52,579 nt of DNA from an uncultured Acetatifactor sp. (GCA_934402375.1 CAKRUB010000021.1:1-52579), one strand, 5' to 3'. Positions 34,587 to 44,179 are shown, counted from the stretch's first letter. Numbers and translations are program-made. The notes: generated by a model not told the origin, from the letters alone.

Positions 34587-35378
34587 TTAGCGTCTTCTGA
34601 TTGAACGTACAACAAATCCATCTGTGGATGTCTCTCCACGATATGCCGCGATCGCCGCCGCAATGGCTGCGACGATTTCACAGTCATCTGCCTCAGCTAC
34701 CGGCTCCTGTACTACAGGCTGTGCCGCTACAGGTGCTTCCGCAACTGTCTCCGGTACTGCCTTCGCTGCCTTCTTGCGGTTTGCCATTGCCTCCTGCAGC
34801 TTGGGAATAAACTGCATTGCAGAAATGATAAAGCTGATCAGGATCAGTACAAGGAATACCGTTCCCATACCGATCAGCGTGTTCAATGCCGCCCTGCCCA
34901 TCAGCTCTCCCATGGAAGAAACAGGATTCAGCGCCGCAGATTCCATCCGAAGGAACATATCATTCGAGAAAATGATCTCCGCAGAGGCATTCTTCTTTTC
35001 ACCTGTGACATCGACATTGACAATAATCTGCTTTCCGTCTATCTTTGCTTCCGTCTCACCGACGCTTACCACGCTTCCCATGCTCTCAAGAGCCGAGCTG
35101 AAGGATTCAATCGCCGTTGTCACCGCATAGCCGTCAACCTGTAAGCCGAAATACTGGTCGCAGAGATACTCAATCTCCTCATTTGTCAGATCTGCCGAAG
35201 TGAACTCCTCTGCATTGCAAAGGTATTCCGTGAAAAGAGGAACGATAGAAGTTGCAAGCTGTTCGGCGTTGTCAACCTTCTGCTGCTCATACGCCGTCAG
35301 TTCCTCCCCGCTTCCGCAGGCTGTCAGTCCGAAGATACAGGTAAGCATACAAACTAAAGCCATCAATCTCTTCTTCAT
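34587..35378 (-). CDS. OadG-like small subunit with lipoprotein-like N-terminus
   Basis: The product is 263 residues from ATG 35378. It begins with a lipoprotein signal (FGLTACGSG), has an extracellular domain of about 150 residues (TAYEQQKVDNAEQLATSIV to SAEIIFSND), then a membrane helix (about 182-205, VFLVLILISFIISAMQF) followed by an Ala/Pro/Val-rich cytoplasmic tail ending CEIVAAIAAAIAAYRGE and RSIRRR, which is the OadG signature. OadG assembles the decarboxylase complex and may bind metal. The added outer domain is larger than in the classic proteobacterial gamma subunit. A GTG 15 bases upstream is a possible alternative start. Confidence 0.8.
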   Translation of the reverse strand: MKKRLMALVCMLTCIFGLTACGSGEELTAYEQQKVDNAEQLATSIVPLFTEYLCNAEEFTSADLTNEEIEYLCDQYFGLQVDGYAVTTAIESFSSALESMGSVVSVGETEAKIDGKQIIVNVDVTGEKKNASAEIIFSNDMFLRMESAALNPVSSMGELMGRAALNTLIGMGTVFLVLILISFIISAMQFIPKLQEAMANRKKAAKAVPETVAEAPVAAQPVVQEPVAEADDCEIVAAIAAAIAAYRGETSTDGFVVRSIRRR

Positions 35379-35397
35379 CTTAACTATAATCACCTTT

Positions 35398-36828
35398 CTA
35401 TACTGTTCCGTGCTTTTTAACCGGACGATCCTCGCTCTTGGTAAAGAGCATCTCAAAGGCACCGATGACATACTTTCTGGTGTCGGCAGCCTCTACGAGC
35501 CTGTCCACATATCCTCTCCTTGCAGCACTTACCGCTGAAAGCTGTAATGCCTCGTATGCAGCCGCCTTCTCGTTGATCACGTCAGCGCCTTGTCCGTCGT
35601 ACATGATCTTTGCAGCCAGCTTGCTGTCCATCGCGCCGATCTCAGCGTTCGGCCATGCATATGTAATGTCAGCGCCGAGTGCCTTGGAATTCATAACGGT
35701 CGCCGCTGTTCCGAGCGCCTTTCCGATAATGACATTCACCTTGGGAACAGTTGCATTCGCAAATGCATAGGTAAGCTTTGCCGCAGCCTTTGCAATGCCC
35801 TTTTCGGAGCACATGGTCGCCTTGTAGCCCTTTACGTTGGTGAGCGTCAGCACGGGGATGTCAAATGCGTCACAGAAGTTAACGAAATCAGCTGCCTTTT
35901 CACAGCCCTCTCTGGAGAGAACCGCATCCAGCTTCTCTGCAACCTTACCTTCCTCGTCACAGATCTCACTTCTGTTTGCAACAGCGCCTACCGTAACGCC
36001 GTCCAGCTTCAGGAAGCCCACAACCATCTCCTTGCCATAGCTCTTCTTCACTTCGAAGAAGTCGTTGTCATCTGCAATGACAGCCAGTGCAACGGAGGTA
36101 TCGCCGACACAGCCGGCAAGCTCTGCGTTCACACGGTTCAGATCATCCGTGCACTCGACAATATCGCTGCCCTCGTTGTTGTTGGAGGGAAGGAACGCAA
36201 TCAGATCACGGATCTTTGCAATAACAGTCGCCTCGTCAGCCACAACATCGACAATACCGCTCTCCTCTGACTGGAATACAGCAGAAGCGGAATCACACTT
36301 TGTGACAACATTACCGTCCAGTGCGTTCGGTGCATTGACGAACAGCTTTGCATTCTTCTCTTCCATGAAAGTAAAGTCTGTCATGGTAGGGAACAGAGCA
36401 AGTCCACCGCCGCAGCTGCCGAGAATTGCCGTGATCTGGGGAACTACACCGGAAGCGAGAGTCTGCTTCATGTAGATCGCGCCGAAAGCATTCAGTGCAT
36501 CTGTTGCCTCCTGTAATCTAAGTCCTGCGGAATCGATCAGACCGATGACAGGCGCTCCTGTCTTCATTGCCAGATCGTAGATGTTGGCAATCTTCCTTGC
36601 ATGCATTTCGCCGATCGTGCCGTTCATCACGGACGCATCCTGGCTGTACACATACACGGGCTTACCACAAATTACTCCGTAGCCGGTCACGCAGCCGTCT
36701 GAAGGAGTTTCGTCTGGTTTCATATTGAAATCTGTAGCCCTTGCAGTTACAAGTCCGCCGATTTCAACGAAACTGTTGTCGTCGAGTAAAGCTGTGATTC
36801 TTTGACTCGCTTTTGATGTAGTACTCAT
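35398..36828 (-). CDS. Acyl-CoA carboxyltransferase subunit (MmdA/12S-like)
   Basis: The product is 476 residues from ATG 36828, preceded by GGAGG. It is a carboxyl_trans-family protein with two crotonase-like halves: an N-terminal half with VYVYSQDASVMNGTIGEMHARK and a SCGGGLALFP oxyanion-type block, and a C-terminal half with GKALGTAATVMNSKALGAD and YAWPNAEIGAM. Relatives include methylmalonyl-CoA decarboxylase alpha and transcarboxylase 12S, both of which use acyl-CoA. At 476 residues it is a bit shorter than those (about 510-525). It is the first gene of the operon, with its promoter at 36920-36948. The acyl-CoA it uses (methylmalonyl-CoA or another) is not certain. Confidence 0.88.
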   Translation of the reverse strand: MSTTSKASQRITALLDDNSFVEIGGLVTARATDFNMKPDETPSDGCVTGYGVICGKPVYVYSQDASVMNGTIGEMHARKIANIYDLAMKTGAPVIGLIDSAGLRLQEATDALNAFGAIYMKQTLASGVVPQITAILGSCGGGLALFPTMTDFTFMEEKNAKLFVNAPNALDGNVVTKCDSASAVFQSEESGIVDVVADEATVIAKIRDLIAFLPSNNNEGSDIVECTDDLNRVNAELAGCVGDTSVALAVIADDNDFFEVKKSYGKEMVVGFLKLDGVTVGAVANRSEICDEEGKVAEKLDAVLSREGCEKAADFVNFCDAFDIPVLTLTNVKGYKATMCSEKGIAKAAAKLTYAFANATVPKVNVIIGKALGTAATVMNSKALGADITYAWPNAEIGAMDSKLAAKIMYDGQGADVINEKAAAYEALQLSAVSAARRGYVDRLVEAADTRKYVIGAFEMLFTKSEDRPVKKHGTV

Positions 36829-36919
36829 GCTTTCAGTCCTCCGTTTATAATAAATAGATAAGAACAATTTAATACAGGAAATCTAAAAAAACCAAAATCC
36901 CCCGATTATTGTCTTGACT

Positions 36920-36948
36920 AGTATAACACAAAAAATGCAACCCGCAAA
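36920..36948 (-). promoter_or_regulatory. Candidate promoter of the decarboxylase operon
   Basis: TATACT (36925-36920 on minus) with TGT before it is a good extended -10 element; TTTGCG (36948-36943) lies 17 bases upstream as a modest -35. The -35 falls in the loop of the ftsH terminator hairpin. The leader to the ATG at 36828 is about 85 bases. Confidence 0.5.
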
Positions 36949-36970
36949 GAGCGAATTGCATTTTTTTGTG
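36927..36970 (-). terminator. Terminator-like hairpin after ftsH
   Basis: CACAAAAAAATGCAA (36970-36956 on minus) pairs with TTGCATTTTTTGTG (36940-36927), with a small CGC-TCTTT-GCG stem inside. A run of six T lies in the second arm. It begins 6 bases after the ftsH stop. Confidence 0.7.
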
Positions 36971-36976
36971 TTTCTT

Positions 36977-38812
36977 TTATTTTTCTTCCTGCGCGTGGAG
37001 AATTTTCATGAATTCCTCGCCCGTGATCGTCTCCTTCTCATAGAGATATTTCGCCAGCTCATGCAGCTTGGACTGATGTGTCTTCAAAAGTGCCATCGCC
37101 TTGTCATAGCCCTCGCGCACCGTTCCGATGACCATTTCGTCCACCTCGGCAGCCATCTCCGGCGAGCAGCTTAAGGAGCTGTCTCCTCCGAGATAGGCAT
37201 TGGTCTGCGTCTCCAGCGCCACCATGCCGAACCTGTCGCTCATTCCGTAGCGCGTGATCATTGCCCTTGCGAGCTTCGTCGCCTGTTCGATGTCGTTCGA
37301 CGCCCCTGTCGTTATCGAGTTAAAGATCAGCTTCTCTGCACAGCGCCCGCCGGTCAGGGTAGCGATCTTATTTTTCAGTTCCTCCTCCGACATCAGGTTC
37401 CGCTCCTCGGCATCCACCTGCATCGTATAGCCGAGCGCCCCGGAGGTCCGGGGGATGATCGTAATCTTTGTGACAGGCGCCGAATCCGTCTGTAACGCCG
37501 CCACAAGGGCATGTCCGATCTCATGGTAGGCGACAATCAGTTTTTCCTTCGACGAAAGCACCTCATTCTTTTTCTGGTATCCGGCGATGACTGTCTCGAT
37601 GCTCTCCTCCAGATCTGCCTGTGTGACAAACTTCCGGTTCTCTCTCACCGCCTTTAACGCCGCCTCGTTCACCATATTGGCAAGCTCTGCGCCCGATGCA
37701 CCGGATGCAGCCCTCGCAATGGCATTGAAGTCGACATTGTCCGAAAGCTTTACCTTTCTCGCATGAACCTTCAGAATCTCTTCTCTTCCCTTGAGGTCGG
37801 GCAGTTCCACCGGGATTCTACGGTCGAAACGTCCCGGTCTTAAGAGCGCCGGGTCAAGAGTGTCCGGTCTGTTCGTCGCCGCAAGTATAACGACACCCTT
37901 GGATGCATCGAAGCCGTCCATCTCCGTCAGCAGCTGGTTTAGCGTCTGCTCACGTTCATCGTTTCCACCCATGCCGCCGCTGTCACGCTTTTTACCTATG
38001 GTATCGATCTCATCGATAAAGACGATGCAGGGAGCCTTCTCATTCGCCTGCTTGAACAGGTCACGAACCTTCGACGCACCCATACCGACAAACATCTCTA
38101 CAAACTCCGAACCGGATATGGAGAAAAAGGGAACCTCCGCCTCACCGGCAACCGCCTTCGCAAGCAGCGTCTTACCTGTGCCGGGAGGACCTACCAGCAG
38201 TGCTCCCTTCGGGCACACCGCTCCGATCTCCTGATATTTCTGGGGATTGTGAAGAAAATCCACAATCTCCGCCAGCAGCTCCTTCGCCTCGTCTTCTCCG
38301 GCCACATCGTTAAAGGTGATGCCTGTCGTAGACTCCACATACACCTTGGCGTTGCTTTTTCCGAACTGCATAAACGGACTTCCCGCCGTCGCTCCGCCCA
38401 TCTTGTTCATGAGGAGCCTTGCCAGAAGCTGTCCCAGCCCCCAGAAAATAAGGATCGGCAGAATCCACACAAGCAGGAAATTCAGTATGGGATTCATCTC
38501 CTTCTGCGCCACTCTTCCGAATTCGCAGCCGGCATCCTGCAGCCGGTTTACCAGCTCCGGGTCATCAAAGGTCGCCGTCTCGTAAAACTGCGGCTCCTCG
38601 CTCTTATCCGTAAAGTAGATCATGTCACCGTTCAGTTCCACCCTGGCGACCTGCTTTTCATCAATCATCGTCAGAAACGTGCCGTAATCCACCTCTTTCA
38701 CACGGTTCGCTCCGATGTTCGGGAACAGAAAGATATTCAGCAGAATCAGTGCCACCAGCGCAATGGTGTAATAGAAAAGCAATGGTTTCTTTGGTTTTTC
38801 AACTTTTTTCAT
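36977..38812 (-). CDS. ftsH: ATP-dependent zinc metalloprotease FtsH
   Basis: The 611-residue membrane protease unfolds and degrades membrane and cytoplasmic proteins. It has two membrane segments (about 10-30 and 108-130) around an extracytoplasmic domain, Walker A GPPGTGKT at 208-215, Walker B VFIDEID at 264-270, the second region of homology [19 protein letters not shown] (312-330), and zinc ligands HEIGH at 430-434 with Asp507. Size is standard. It has its own promoter and terminator. The start has AAGGAGG upstream. Confidence 0.97.
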   Translation of the reverse strand: MKKVEKPKKPLLFYYTIALVALILLNIFLFPNIGANRVKEVDYGTFLTMIDEKQVARVELNGDMIYFTDKSEEPQFYETATFDDPELVNRLQDAGCEFGRVAQKEMNPILNFLLVWILPILIFWGLGQLLARLLMNKMGGATAGSPFMQFGKSNAKVYVESTTGITFNDVAGEDEAKELLAEIVDFLHNPQKYQEIGAVCPKGALLVGPPGTGKTLLAKAVAGEAEVPFFSISGSEFVEMFVGMGASKVRDLFKQANEKAPCIVFIDEIDTIGKKRDSGGMGGNDEREQTLNQLLTEMDGFDASKGVVILAATNRPDTLDPALLRPGRFDRRIPVELPDLKGREEILKVHARKVKLSDNVDFNAIARAASGASGAELANMVNEAALKAVRENRKFVTQADLEESIETVIAGYQKKNEVLSSKEKLIVAYHEIGHALVAALQTDSAPVTKITIIPRTSGALGYTMQVDAEERNLMSEEELKNKIATLTGGRCAEKLIFNSITTGASNDIEQATKLARAMITRYGMSDRFGMVALETQTNAYLGGDSSLSCSPEMAAEVDEMVIGTVREGYDKAMALLKTHQSKLHELAKYLYEKETITGEEFMKILHAQEEK

Positions 38813-38859
38813 TTCGCTATTTCCTCCTTCACGTACAGACCTTCCATAGCTTTGCCTGT

Positions 38860-38889
38860 ACTATAGCGCAAGAAGGATTCCCCAGTCAA
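38860..38889 (-). promoter_or_regulatory. Promoter of ftsH
   Basis: On the minus strand TTGACT (38889-38884) and TATAGT (38865-38860) are 18 bases apart. The ftsH ATG is about 48 bases downstream of the -10. Confidence 0.65.
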
Positions 38890-38937
38890 TAAAGAGACTC
38901 TGTATTATTCTAAAAAAAGTGTAAACAATTATAAAAT

Positions 38938-40290
38938 TCAGAAGATGCAATATCTGGAAAGTATCTGGTTGACGCACCATACAAAATCAATCTTTTTTAC
39001 TGCCTGTGCCGTCACGATCCTTTCCCGCAGATAAACCGTATCTCCCACGCTGTATGTAATCTCTCCCACCTCCGTACCTGCCTCGACGGGAGCCTGCAGC
39101 GCCTTCTCAATCCGGTATTCCACCTTTATTTCCTCGTCCTCGCGCATAAGAAGTCCCTCCACAGATTTCTCGCCTGCTCCGCCAGCCAAAGAATCCACGC
39201 CACCATACTCCGTTGTCCTCCTGCCCTGTATCACGGTATCAGTATACGCAGTCTCCCCAAGAATATACGTCTGCCCGTTTAAAACAGGAATCGGCTGCAG
39301 TCTGTCCTCGTCAAAAGCAATCCCCTCGTCCCGGAAGCTCCGATAGAAGAAATGATCCACGCCGTACTGCATCAGTTCCCTCGTATCACTCCACTTCCAC
39401 GTCTTATGATTCGGCCATCCGCAGGCAAGAAGCGTCACGACAAAGGTTCTTCCGTCCCGTTCCAGAGACCCTACATAACAGTAGCCCGCCTTGTTGGTAA
39501 AGCCGGTCTTGCCACTGAGCGCTCCGTCCATCATGTTCAGAAAGGCATTGTGGTTGACACAGGAATATCCCCTGCCGTTCGCGGAAAAGCTGTAATTCTG
39601 CGTCCGCGTGATCTCCAGAAATTCATCCCGCTTTTCGGACTCTCCGATGCAGTAGCTCATAATCCGTGCCAGCTCTGCCGCCGTCGTGCAGTGCTCCTTT
39701 GTAATCACCGTGCCATCCTGCAGGGTAAACTCCTGCGTCGCGTCCAGACCGTTCGGCGTGATGAACCAGCTGTCCTTACAGCCGAGCTCAACCGCTTTCT
39801 CATTCATCAGTCGCGCAAATGCCGCAACTGCCATCTTGCTCTCCTCCATCGTGTAATCGGATGGCTCCTTTCCGGCGAGTTCCGGCTCGAGAAACTTCCC
39901 TCCGACATGTTCCGCGAGTGCCACCGCAGAGTCATTATGTGACTCCAGCATCAGTGAATACAGCAGATCACGCACCGTGTATTCCTCTCCCCTTCTGATT
40001 CCGAGATGCACCTTCGGCATACCGGCGGCGTAGGAGGAAGTCTTCAGTGTCTCGTCCGGAGAGGCATTCTCCAGTACGACAATGCAGGTCAGTATCTTTG
40101 TCGTGCTCGCCATCGCCATCGGCGCATCCGCATTCTTCCCGTAGAGAACCCTTCCCGTATCCGCATCCATCAATACCGCCGCCGTCGCATACAGCGAAAG
40201 GTTCTCCGCCGGATCACTGCCCTCCGCTGCCGCCGACAGCTTTACCGCAAGAAAAAGGGCGCAAAAAAAGCCCCATACTGTTTTTTTCAT
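38938..40290 (-). CDS. D-alanyl-D-alanine carboxypeptidase (S11), first copy
   Basis: The product is 450 residues from ATG 40290. A signal peptide ends near AAAEG; the penicillin-binding motifs are S62-T-T-K65 (MASTTK), SHN (MLESHNDSAV, about 115-117) and KTG (SGKTGFTNKAG). It should trim the terminal D-Ala from pentapeptides outside the membrane. The SxN motif is SHN rather than the more common SGN. The C-terminus has a PBP5-like beta domain and ends with a hydrophobic stretch without a clear amphipathic anchor. A GTG two codons earlier is possible. It follows scpB by 58 bases. Confidence 0.92.
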   Translation of the reverse strand: MKKTVWGFFCALFLAVKLSAAAEGSDPAENLSLYATAAVLMDADTGRVLYGKNADAPMAMASTTKILTCIVVLENASPDETLKTSSYAAGMPKVHLGIRRGEEYTVRDLLYSLMLESHNDSAVALAEHVGGKFLEPELAGKEPSDYTMEESKMAVAAFARLMNEKAVELGCKDSWFITPNGLDATQEFTLQDGTVITKEHCTTAAELARIMSYCIGESEKRDEFLEITRTQNYSFSANGRGYSCVNHNAFLNMMDGALSGKTGFTNKAGYCYVGSLERDGRTFVVTLLACGWPNHKTWKWSDTRELMQYGVDHFFYRSFRDEGIAFDEDRLQPIPVLNGQTYILGETAYTDTVIQGRRTTEYGGVDSLAGGAGEKSVEGLLMREDEEIKVEYRIEKALQAPVEAGTEVGEITYSVGDTVYLRERIVTAQAVKKIDFVWCVNQILSRYCIF

Positions 40291-40348
40291 CCGCACTTTT
40301 CCGATACCCGCAAAATATGGATTTAAAACAGTATATGAGGCTTCCTCT

Positions 40349-40918
40349 CTAAATATCCAGCTGCATCTGCACTTCCGCTTCCGCCTGCTGCTTGAATTCC
40401 TCCACCTGCACCGGATTCAGCTCCGGCAGCTCCTCCAGACTCTTGACGCCAAAGCATCTAAGAAACTGCTCCGTCGTCCCAAAGAGCAGCGGTCTTCCCG
40501 GTGCATCCAGCCTGCCGAGCTCCATGATCAGATCATATTCCAGAAGCTTGTTGATCGCATGGTCACAGCTGACACCTCTCACCCGCTCCACCTCAATCCT
40601 TGTCACAGGCTGCTTATAAGCAATAATGGACAGGGTTTCCAGAACGGTATCTGTCAAGGTCATTTTCCGGGGCGTCTTGGCAATCTTGATCAGATATTCA
40701 TACATTTCTGACTTTGTACAGAGCTGCACCGAATCGTCGAACCATGTCAGCGCAATCCCTCTGTCGCTCTTGGCATAGCGCTTTTCCATGCCCTTCAATA
40801 TCTCCTTCGTTGTCTTTACATCCTCTTCAATCACCTCGGCAAGGCTTTTCACCTCAACCGAATCTCCCATCGTAAACAGTATTGCCTCCAACACCGCCTC
40901 CGCCTTGGCTCGCTCCAT
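40349..40918 (-). CDS. scpB: Segregation and condensation protein B
   Basis: The 189-residue kleisin-associated protein works with ScpA and SMC to compact and separate chromosomes. It has the two winged-helix domains of ScpB: AEAVLEAILFTMGDSVEV near the N-terminus, and TDTVLETLSIIAYKQPVTR with the RGVSCDHAINKLLEYDL recognition helix. Length is normal. It follows scpA by 21 bases, with GAGGGACG as the ribosome site. Confidence 0.95.
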   Translation of the reverse strand: MERAKAEAVLEAILFTMGDSVEVKSLAEVIEEDVKTTKEILKGMEKRYAKSDRGIALTWFDDSVQLCTKSEMYEYLIKIAKTPRKMTLTDTVLETLSIIAYKQPVTRIEVERVRGVSCDHAINKLLEYDLIMELGRLDAPGRPLLFGTTEQFLRCFGVKSLEELPELNPVQVEEFKQQAEAEVQMQLDI

Positions 40919-40939
40919 AAACGTCCCTCACTCATCCCC

Positions 40940-41683
40940 TCACATCTGTGATGTGATCATGATGTCATCAAAAATATTTTCCTGACAGATCAGAATCTTT
41001 CCCGTCTTCATCAGCTCCAGAATAACCAGAAAGGTAACAATCACTTCCATCTTGTTTGACTGCTTTTCCAACAGCTTACGGAAACTGAAGGTTCTGTGTT
41101 CCTTCGCATATGCCTCGACATAGAGCGTCTTCGCATCCATGTCGATCTCTTCCTTCTCGATATTGCCGTAATGGCTTCTGATCGGGTCGATCTTGTCCTC
41201 CTGCTTCCGCACGATGGACTTAAAAATTTCATGCAGCTTGTTCAGCGTCATATCCCCGACCAGCTCTTCATAATCCACAGGCTGTCGGTAGGCGGCAACC
41301 TCCTCCGGCAGTCTCTGCTCGCGGTAAAGATTCCTCGCCGCATCCACCTGCCTGTCCCTCAGCTCAAAGGACATGTATTTATACATCTTATATTCCAACA
41401 GCTTCTGTACCAGTTCCGCTCTCGGATCCTCTTCCTCGCCTTCCTCATTGACCTCCTTGGGAAGGAGCATCCTGCATTTAATGTCGATCAGCGTGGCTGC
41501 CATGACAAGAAATTCACTCATCACATTCATGTCATCGGTTTCCATATTCTTTATGTACGCAAGGTACTGCTCCGTGATCTCCACAATGGGAATATCGTAG
41601 ATGTCGATTTTATTTTTGTCTATCAGATGCAGCAAAAGATCCAGCGGACCCTCGAACACCTCAAGTTTTACCGGTATCGCCAT
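40940..41683 (-). CDS. scpA: Segregation and condensation protein A
   Basis: The 247-residue kleisin bridges SMC heads and binds ScpB. The N-terminal SMC-binding motif KLEVFEGPLDLLLHLIDKNK is visible (about 6-25), then the ScpB-binding middle and a C-terminal winged helix (RTFSFRKLLEKQSNK and VVTFLVILELMKTGKI-like region). Length is normal. It is followed directly by scpB; smc is elsewhere. Confidence 0.95.
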   Translation of the reverse strand: MAIPVKLEVFEGPLDLLLHLIDKNKIDIYDIPIVEITEQYLAYIKNMETDDMNVMSEFLVMAATLIDIKCRMLLPKEVNEEGEEEDPRAELVQKLLEYKMYKYMSFELRDRQVDAARNLYREQRLPEEVAAYRQPVDYEELVGDMTLNKLHEIFKSIVRKQEDKIDPIRSHYGNIEKEEIDMDAKTLYVEAYAKEHRTFSFRKLLEKQSNKMEVIVTFLVILELMKTGKILICQENIFDDIMITSQM

Positions 41684-41728
41684 AGTTTCCTCAATATATG
41701 TCGGTTCAAATTGATAACAGTTCCGATT

Positions 41729-42592
41729 TTACATCAGTTCCGGCACGAAGTCAACCACCCAGAGTTCGCCGGGGTTAAACAGTCTCACCGGGATTGTATG
41801 CGAGCCGAGCCCCCTGCTCAGCAGCATGACGGAGTCTCCCTCCCGGAACACGCCGCCGTCATATTTCGGGAACGGCGCAAGGCTCGGTGACACAAGTCCC
41901 TTTCCCAAGAACGGCACTCTGACAATTCCTCCGTGCACATGCCCCGAGACCGTCAGATCTGCCCCCCACTGCGCATATTTCGGAAAATACTCCGGATTAT
42001 GCGCCAGCAGAATCGTATAGCACTCCTTGTCCGGCGCACCGAGCGTCTTTGTCAGATAGGACTCATCCATCCTCTGCTTTCCGAAGCGCTTGTAATACTG
42101 CTTTGCAATCTCCACCCCGTAAACGGCGACGCCGAACTCCGCAAGCTCTGCATGCGCATTCACAAGCGGTTCGACTCCCATATCCGCCAGCGCTTCTGCA
42201 TACCGCTCCGCCATATCCCCGTACTTTTCCGGGTACAGCTTCAGCCTGTGCTCGTGGTTGCCGTTTGCATAGTAGACCGGGTATTCTTCCCGAAGTTTCT
42301 TCAGGAAGTCAACCGCCACATCCAGTTTTTTCCCCGGCTTTGCCGTCGGAATATCCCCCGCAGCCAGTATCATATCCGGCTTCTGTTCCCTGATTGCCGC
42401 CAGAAGCCGCTCATTCTCTTTCCCATAACGCTTATTGTGAAGATCCGCGACCACAACCGCCCTGAATGGCTTTCTGATCCGTCGATCCGTCATTTTCAGC
42501 TTCCGCACGACAAAACGGTTGCTGTCATACAGCGCCACCCAGGCAAACGCCACGCAGATTATTCCTAAAACGGTTATTAAAATATCAGCCAT
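41729..42592 (-). CDS. Membrane-anchored metallophosphoesterase (YkuE-like)
   Basis: The 287-residue product has an N-terminal membrane segment (about 3-22) and the calcineurin-type metal-binding motifs ADLHNKRYG, AAGDIP, YANGNHEHR, LAHNPEYF and VSGHVHGG. It is similar to YkuE/LpxH-like phosphoesterases; the substrate in Gram-positive bacteria is unknown. It lies between scpA and a D,D-carboxypeptidase gene, so it may be envelope-related. GGAGGAG precedes the start. Confidence 0.88.
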   Translation of the reverse strand: MADILITVLGIICVAFAWVALYDSNRFVVRKLKMTDRRIRKPFRAVVVADLHNKRYGKENERLLAAIREQKPDMILAAGDIPTAKPGKKLDVAVDFLKKLREEYPVYYANGNHEHRLKLYPEKYGDMAERYAEALADMGVEPLVNAHAELAEFGVAVYGVEIAKQYYKRFGKQRMDESYLTKTLGAPDKECYTILLAHNPEYFPKYAQWGADLTVSGHVHGGIVRVPFLGKGLVSPSLAPFPKYDGGVFREGDSVMLLSRGLGSHTIPVRLFNPGELWVVDFVPELM

Positions 42593-42616
42593 CGTACTCC
42601 TCCACGCCTCGTACCT

Positions 42617-43777
42617 CTATAAAAGATAAAATCCAACCACCTTCTTCAGGTAATCTAGATACCCCGCCTTCTCCACTGTCGCTCCGTACAGGATCGGCAC
42701 GCTTCCGATCTCACTGCCATTCAGCAGATACCTTGCCTTCCCCGCTTCACCGCCCTCTGTCACAGGCGCCTGAACGGATTCCGGCAGTTCAATCACCTTC
42801 TCGACCGCCTCAAGATTATTTCCGGCAATGTCAAGGTAACGGAACTCACCGCCGAAGCACAGCGGCACTTCCTCCTCAACGCCGCGTTCCACCGGCATAG
42901 GAGGCAGACTTTCCTTGTTTTCATCCACATAGACATTGCACACGCCAAAGCCGTAGGTCAGAAGGGTCTGGGCATCCGCAAATCTCGTCTTATAATCCGG
43001 CGCTCCCATGACCACGGCAATCAGATCAATTCCATCCCTGCTCGCCGTCGCCGAGATGCAGTATTTCGCCTTGCTCATGGAACCTGTCTTAAGTCCGGTC
43101 GCATATTGATACTGCTTCAACAGCTTATTCGTGCTGTTGAGTGTAAACTTACTGCTGCCCTGTCTAGTCTCGTGCGTGATGTCCTCCATCCAGATCTTTG
43201 TATAGTCAAAGATCTGCGGGTGGTTCACCGTCAGCTCCCGCGACATGACCGCGACATCCCTCGCACACGAATAATGATTGTCGGACTCGCTCAGCCCGCA
43301 GCAATCCTCGAAATGCGTATCGACCATTCCAAGCTCCAGCGCCCGTTCATTCATCATCTCGACAAACGCCTGCTCACTTCCTGCAATATGCTCTGCTACG
43401 GCGACGCTTGCATCGTTACCAGAAGACACCACAATACACTTGATCATGGTATCTAGGGTCTGTGTCTCCCCCGCCGCCAGATAGACCTGCGAGCCGCCCA
43501 TCGAGCTTGCATATTCACTCGTCAGCACCTCGTCCGTCAGCTTAATCTTCCCCGCGTCCAGCGCCTCAAAGGTCAGAAGCAGCGTCATGATCTTCGTGAT
43601 GCTGGCGGGGCTGCGCCGCTCTGCCGAGTTCGACTCGTAAATGACCTGTCCTGTCGAACTCTCTATTAAAATAACGGAAGGGGATGAAACAGAGACATTC
43701 GCACTGACCGGCAGTGCTGTCGATACCCATAGGATCAACGCTAAAAACAGTGACACCAAAGACTTTCTTCCAAACAT
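42617..43777 (-). CDS. D-alanyl-D-alanine carboxypeptidase (S11), second copy
   Basis: The product is 386 residues from ATG 43777, with AGGAG upstream. A signal peptide ends near VSANVSV; the motifs are S59-I-T-K62 (SPASITK), SGN (VVSSGNDASVA) and KTG (LKTGSMSKA). A PBP5-like C-terminal domain follows and the final GYLDYLKKVVGFYLL may be an amphipathic membrane anchor. It resembles DacF, which in Bacillus acts in the forespore; sporulation control is not visible here. A 12-bp palindrome TACTTATAAGTA at 43806-43817 lies just upstream. Confidence 0.93.
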   Translation of the reverse strand: MFGRKSLVSLFLALILWVSTALPVSANVSVSSPSVILIESSTGQVIYESNSAERRSPASITKIMTLLLTFEALDAGKIKLTDEVLTSEYASSMGGSQVYLAAGETQTLDTMIKCIVVSSGNDASVAVAEHIAGSEQAFVEMMNERALELGMVDTHFEDCCGLSESDNHYSCARDVAVMSRELTVNHPQIFDYTKIWMEDITHETRQGSSKFTLNSTNKLLKQYQYATGLKTGSMSKAKYCISATASRDGIDLIAVVMGAPDYKTRFADAQTLLTYGFGVCNVYVDENKESLPPMPVERGVEEEVPLCFGGEFRYLDIAGNNLEAVEKVIELPESVQAPVTEGGEAGKARYLLNGSEIGSVPILYGATVEKAGYLDYLKKVVGFYLL

Positions 43778-43842
43778 AATCTGCCACACTCCTGACGCAC
43801 GATACTACTTATAAGTATGACAGCTTTTCACCCGATAGAACA

Positions 43843-43871
43843 GAAAACCCCCGGTCAGTTCAACCGAGGGT
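43843..43871 (-). terminator. Terminator of rpsU
   Basis: ACCCTCGGT (43871-43863 on minus) pairs with ACCGGGGGT (43855-43847) over a 7-base loop, followed by TTTTC. It starts 13 bases after the rpsU stop. Confidence 0.85.
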
Positions 43872-43883
43872 CTGCTAACGTTT

Positions 43884-44060
43884 TTAGTTATATTTACGCT
43901 TTCTAGCTGCTTCAGACTTCTTCTTACGTCTTACGCTAGGCTTCTCGTAATGCTCACGCTTGCGAATCTCCTGCTGAATACCAGCTTTAGCGCAACTTCT
44001 CTTGAAACGGCGCAGTGCGCTGTCCAGAGTCTCGTTCTCTTTTACGATTACGTTTGACAT
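43884..44060 (-). CDS. rpsU: 30S ribosomal protein S21
   Basis: The product is 58 residues, starting [20 protein letters not shown], very basic at the C-terminus ([16 protein letters not shown]). This is the standard S21 length. The longer frame to 44096 is rejected because GGGAGG lies before 44060 and the family begins at this methionine. The gene is a single unit with a strong promoter and a terminator. Confidence 0.97.
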   Translation of the reverse strand: MSNVIVKENETLDSALRRFKRSCAKAGIQQEIRKREHYEKPSVRRKKKSEAARKRKYN

Positions 44061-44151
44061 CTCTACCCGACCTCCCTTCAGTCCCTCAAGTAACATGACT
44101 GATTGGGTTAATATTATGTATTACAGCATTGCTGCCGCATACACACTAAGT

Positions 44152-44179
44152 ATTATAGCATAAATGTTTCATCCGTCAA
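44152..44179 (-). promoter_or_regulatory. Strong promoter of rpsU
   Basis: On the minus strand TTGACG (44179-44174) and a perfect TATAAT (44157-44152) are 16 bases apart, and TGC before the -10 makes an extended element. The leader to the rpsU ATG is about 85 bases. Confidence 0.85.

Noticed and set aside
43806..43817. Palindrome TACTTATAAGTA as a sporulation-sigma promoter
   Set aside because: No matching -35/-10 pair for a forespore sigma factor could be aligned; it may be a chance AT-rich palindrome.
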